Assembly: GCF_030272615.1 (NCBI RefSeq)
Contig: NC_081407.1
Coordinates: forward strand, 378,094,766 to 378,158,765
From: Cryptomeria japonica
Taxonomy: Eukaryota; Streptophyta; Pinopsida; Cupressales; Cupressaceae
Direction of reading: 5' to 3'
DNA length: 64,000 nt
This document shows, in pieces, positions 60,773 through 64,000 of the stretch. Below the pieces are notes generated by a model, which worked only from the letters and a program-made list of their open reading frames with translations, did no database searches and was not told the origin of the DNA. Every line of letters begins with the position of its first letter. Position 1 is the first letter of the stretch. A program made the translations under genes and the position numbers.

Positions 60773-60974
60773 ATCTTTTAAAAACACAAACATCATTTAA
60801 TAAGTCAAACTGGGAACACTTTTTTTCTTGTCTCTTCACACCTATCTTGCAGTGCGGGGTTAATTTGCTCCTTTATATCTCTTGGCCACATCCCAATCGA
60901 AGGCATCTTTTTCTGTAATATTCTACAGGGCTTTTTGGTGGCATCATCTTCATGTTTCCAGATTTGCACTATCA

Positions 60975-61103
60975 TGTTGTATGCTCTTGCATGAGCAATG
61001 TTGTACTCGCACTTTCATAATGTGCCACACCTCTTTGTATCTTGTAATTGTTGATATATTTGATGTAATCCTCTTATATACATAGATGGTGCAAAATCTC
61101 ACA
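60975..61103 (+). repeat. Candidate 5' LTR of the copia element
   Basis: The right edge is firm: ..tctcaca joins a PBS directly. The left edge is a guess at TGTTGTATGC, giving 129 bp, short for copia. An inverted tgctc..gagca lies just inside it. A longer LTR starting upstream is possible. Confidence 0.4.
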
Positions 61104-61116
61104 TGGTATCAGATCC
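61104..61116 (+). promoter_or_regulatory. Primer binding site for initiator tRNA-Met (copia)
   Basis: TGGTATCAGATCC, one base different from the usual TGGTATCAGAGCC, begins directly at the LTR end. Confidence 0.88.
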
Positions 61117-61929
61117 ATTAGAGTGTCATTGGTTTGCTAATTGAGAGAAATTGATGCTATTTGGTATTGTGTATTTTTGAGTTTTCTATTGCAGGTTATT
61201 ATTGAAGCTTGATGGGTCAAATCTGAGGTTACCATTGGATTGAGGAGGACCAAGAAAGTTAGTTTTGCCTTTTATTTCATCCAAATTGGACTTCGGAGGT
61301 GAAATCTAGAGGCATTTGAAGTTTGACGCTGCGGCGGAAATTTTCTAGAAATCATAATTTTGCAGGCATTTTTCAAATAGTGATATCTCACTCATCCGGA
61401 CTCATTTTTTCAATCAATTTTTTTTGTTTTGGGGTAGAATTTCATGATCTGTACAATGGTGCAAGATTTTTCTATTTCTCAGATAAAGGTTTTTTAGAAA
61501 TCATGAAATCTCAATTTTTACAACTTTGGAGGCTTCATTTGGGCTCATATGGACTTCTTTTCAGGTGCCATTTTTGTTGAAAGTGTATATTTTTTCATAT
61601 ACTTTCATAATCTGCCATTTGTTTGCAGTAATTTTAAGTAAAAATTGTACTTTCATTATTTGGCCATTTTTGGCATATTTGGTACTTGCATTTTGCTTGG
61701 ATCTCAATTTAGATCACTAGCAGTATTTGTTGAAGTCTCTTAGATTTCATTTTGAGAAGTTGTAAATTGAAATCAGAAGTCCAGTTTGCCTTGTTTTTCA
61801 AGTGGCCTATTATACACGCACTACATATAAAGTGCCAAAATCATCTTTTTTGGGGGTACTTTGATTGAGTGAATTTGGGGGGGTGTCTCTTGTGCTTTTG
61901 TACTATTGTGTTCCTTCCTTTTTGCTGCT

Positions 61930-62868
61930 ATGGGTTCTTCTAAGTTTCCTCTCTTAACTCCTCATAATTATGCTACTTGGAAAATTGATGCATGGAGTAA
62001 ACTTATGGAAAAAGGACTAACTTATTACATTGATGGAACTATTGTTGCTCCCACTGATCCTAAGGTTGATCCAGTTGGTCACTTGGATTGGCTCACTAAA
62101 AATATCATGGCAATTGGTACCTTAAGAAAGTATGTATCAAAGGATCTCATTTTTCATATTGATAAATGTACTCTAATCAAGGATGCTTGGCAAAAGTTTC
62201 AAGACTTATATAATCAAGTTGATGAGATTAGGGGATATCAAATTGATAGTGATCTCACAATGTTGGATCCCAAGAACTTTGATACTATACAAGATTATGT
62301 CACTAAGGCAAATGTGTTGAGGGAACAACTCCAAGATTGTGGCATTGATAAGAAGGATACTCAATTGATATTCAACTTGATAGGCAAGCTTCCACAAGAA
62401 TATGCAGCATTTGTTTCTAGTTTCCAAACCCATAGTTTGACAATGGGTTCAAGCTACACAATGCCTACATTTGATGCTTTCAATGAAATGTTGATGATGG
62501 AACAAACTAAGTTTATAAGCATGGGCATTCTTAAGGCTTCTAAGTCTCAATCATTAGTGGCAAATCAAGGGAACAAAGGAAATCAAGGAAAGGACAACTC
62601 AAACAAGAAGAAATGGCAATCAAAGCGTAAGGACAAAGCATCATCCTCTCCACAACAAGGAGATACATCCTCTTCCAAGAGGGATAATTCACCAAAGAGG
62701 GAGAGACCTACTTGTGCCTATTGTAAAAATTTTGGTCATGAGGAGCATCGTTGCCATTCTAAGAAGATTGATGAGCTCACACATATCATCAAAAAGAATA
62801 ACATTGATGTGCCTAATATCTACAAGAAGGATGATTCATCAACTTCCACTTCCTCACATTCAAAATGA
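61930..62868 (+). CDS. Copia Gag
   Basis: 312 residues from ATG at 61930 to TGA at 62868. Gag packages the RNA. The N-terminus MGSSKFPLLTPHNYATWKI is the typical copia gag start (F.LL...NY..WK). The UBN2-type domain follows. Near residues 264-277 is the knuckle CAYCKNFGHEEHRC (C-x2-C-x4-H-x4-C), preceded by a Lys/Ser/Gln-rich linker. The frame is intact. The TGA is followed in the same frame by the protease region, so the stop is either a mutation in a single Gag-Pol frame or a readthrough site. Confidence 0.88.
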   Translation: MGSSKFPLLTPHNYATWKIDAWSKLMEKGLTYYIDGTIVAPTDPKVDPVGHLDWLTKNIMAIGTLRKYVSKDLIFHIDKCTLIKDAWQKFQDLYNQVDEIRGYQIDSDLTMLDPKNFDTIQDYVTKANVLREQLQDCGIDKKDTQLIFNLIGKLPQEYAAFVSSFQTHSLTMGSSYTMPTFDAFNEMLMMEQTKFISMGILKASKSQSLVANQGNKGNQGKDNSNKKKWQSKRKDKASSSPQQGDTSSSKRDNSPKRERPTCAYCKNFGHEEHRCHSKKIDELTHIIKKNNIDVPNIYKKDDSSTSTSSHSK

Positions 62869-63324
62869 AAAGGGAAAGCGTTCATGGCCTCTACAAGTGG
62901 GAAGACTCTCTCTTTTGGAACAAGAAAAGGAAAAGCTCTATGTGCTACTATTAGTCATGATTCAGAGAGATGGCTTCTAGATTCAGGGGCTTCTCATCAT
63001 ATGGCATCTTTACAGTCTATGTTCTCTACATTTGAGCCTTGTACCATGCCGCAAATTTTTATGGGCAATCATACATATATGGATGTGATTGGGAAAGGAT
63101 CTATTGACATTGGGGATAACTCCTTCAATGAGGTGTTGTGTGTACGCCACTTGACAAACAATCTCATTTCTATCTATCAAATCACACATGCCACAACTAA
63201 GAGAGTTGTGGAGTTCACACCTGAGTCATTTTTCATTAGAGACTTGGAGACTAGAGCTATCATTGCGACAAAATGCCATGAGCACTACGAAGATTGTCAG
63301 AGAAAAGAAAAAGTCTTCTGTTAA
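62869..63324 (+). CDS. Copia protease and start of the pre-integrase region, truncated
   Basis: It is in frame with Gag; ATG at 62884 is available. RWLLDSGASHHMAS carries the protease DSG. FMGNHTYMDVIGKGSI and VRHLTNNLISIYQI follow the usual copia order. VVEFTPESFFIRDLETRAII (63211-63270) matches the start of the pre-integrase domain. After about 63270 the expected zinc-finger and integrase sequence is missing, and the frame meets TAA at 63322-63324. Confidence 0.82.
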   Translation, partial: KGKAFMASTSGKTLSFGTRKGKALCATISHDSERWLLDSGASHHMASLQSMFSTFEPCTMPQIFMGNHTYMDVIGKGSIDIGDNSFNEVLCVRHLTNNLISIYQITHATTKRVVEFTPESFFIRDLETRAIIATKCHEHYEDCQRKEKVFC

Positions 63325-64000
63325 CTTGAAAACAAAGAGCTTGAAGATGATGATTCAAATTCTTTTCAGACATGCATGCAACTGAAGCTTGAAAATAATG
63401 ATGAAGACATGCATAAAGAAGAATCCCCTATAGTTTTCATTCCAGCTTGGTGTCTCAAGTCTTATGATGATGACTTCATACATGGAGAAGATATTCTCAT
63501 TCATCCATCACCGACAGTTCAAGATGAAAACTTTTTCAAGGAAATCAAAGGTATAATACCTAGTGAACAATCTTGTATGGATATGACCAATAGAGAAGGA
63601 AGCATAAGTAAAATTTTGCAGACATATTCATTATCTTCAAAAATGGAGATGTTTATTGAATTTCTAGATCAGCCTCAAGTGAAAGAATTTGAACCATCGA
63701 GAATCCACTCTTTATCATGCATGTCATGTGAGTATAAAGTTTTCAAATTTCATGAAGAGTGTGATGAAGAGGAATCAATGGGACAAGAGAGCACAAAAAG
63801 TAATGCAAATATCTATGCGAGGGTTGACTATGAAATCCATGTAGGTATATCAATAAATATCCCTATTTTTATGGAATTGCAATCTATGCCTTATGAAATA
63901 TTCAAGGTTCAAAGAAATCCTCCTTTTGAATATTTGGATCAAGAAGACATCCTTATTCAAGGGGATAGTTTTGGGAATTATACCGAAAATGTAGAGATAA
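63325..64000 (+). CDS. Unrecognised acidic reading frame fused behind copia protease (partial)
   Basis: In the same frame as Gag and protease, 225 consecutive codons after the TAA are free of stops and run off the window. At this AT-rich composition a stop would be expected about every 14-18 codons, so the frame looks coding or only recently non-coding. The product is rich in Asp, Glu, Ser and Ile (LENKELEDDDSN, EDILIHPSP, EECDEEESM, EDILIQGDSF); EDILI occurs twice. It has no integrase HHCC or DDE motifs and I recognise no family. The first ATG is at 63376. It may be captured host sequence or a lineage-specific additional domain. Confidence 0.6.

Larger units (their letters stand above)
60975..64000 (+). 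mobile_element. Ty1/copia retrotransposon, 5' part, running off the window
   Basis: The order is a candidate short LTR, initiator-Met PBS, a leader of about 810 bp, gag, protease with the start of the pre-integrase region, then an unrelated open frame. Gag (UBN2-type with a CCHC knuckle) and the protease motif WLLDSGASHHM are typical copia. The 3' half is outside the window, so LTR identity and target duplication cannot be tested. Confidence 0.82.

Overview
This is a stretch of a large, repeat-dominated nuclear plant genome. The evidence is Ty3/gypsy chromoviruses with LTRs of about 4.1 kb, a Ty1/copia element primed by initiator tRNA-Met, a Tat-type gag, plant L1-type LINEs, a relic of a plant PPR gene and an F-box protein. 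Only one plausible host gene is visible in 64 kb. That low density, the many ageing LTR elements and the PPR relic would suit a conifer or other gymnosperm, but this is inference and I cannot name a species.

Layout. 1-3.1 kb is AT-rich intergenic DNA with diverged repeats. 3.1-12.5 kb is a decayed L1-type LINE (+) whose ORF1 is split by a 4.2 kb solo LTR (3305-7502). 12658-25786 is a complete but inactivated Tekay/Del-like chromovirus (-) with two 4.12 kb LTRs, PBS, PPT, chromodomain integrase and the 5 bp target-site duplication gaatc. A 500 bp assembly gap (26001-26500) follows. Next come a related LTR (-, up to 29983), 3.2 kb of unexplained non-coding DNA and another related LTR (+, 33159-37175) with its PPT.

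39015-46905 is a complete 7.9 kb gypsy-like element (-) with 1259 bp LTRs and the TSD ctaag. It encodes only a very large Gag with a protease-like domain and has no reverse transcriptase or integrase. Its primer site matches tRNA-Trp. A decayed relative lies at 58.2-59.9 kb.

48.3-50.8 kb holds an inverted copy of the repeat at 0.5-1.0 kb and an F-box gene (-) with a strange heptad-repeat insert. 51.7-58.0 kb contains a truncated duplicate of the 5' end and promoter of that F-box gene, plus a decayed LINE (-) and related repeats. 60.3 kb has a PPR relic. 60975-64000 is the 5' part of a copia element (+). Its frame runs gag, protease, then an unrecognised acidic reading frame in place of the expected integrase, and that frame stays open to the end of the window.

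The most interesting items are the copia gag-protease-X chimera, the Gag-only tRNA-Trp-primed element with a four-copy 30-nt motif, the F-box insert, and a pair of hairpins conserved between diverged 4 kb LTRs. Most of the remaining open frames are shadows inside LTRs or decayed transposons.
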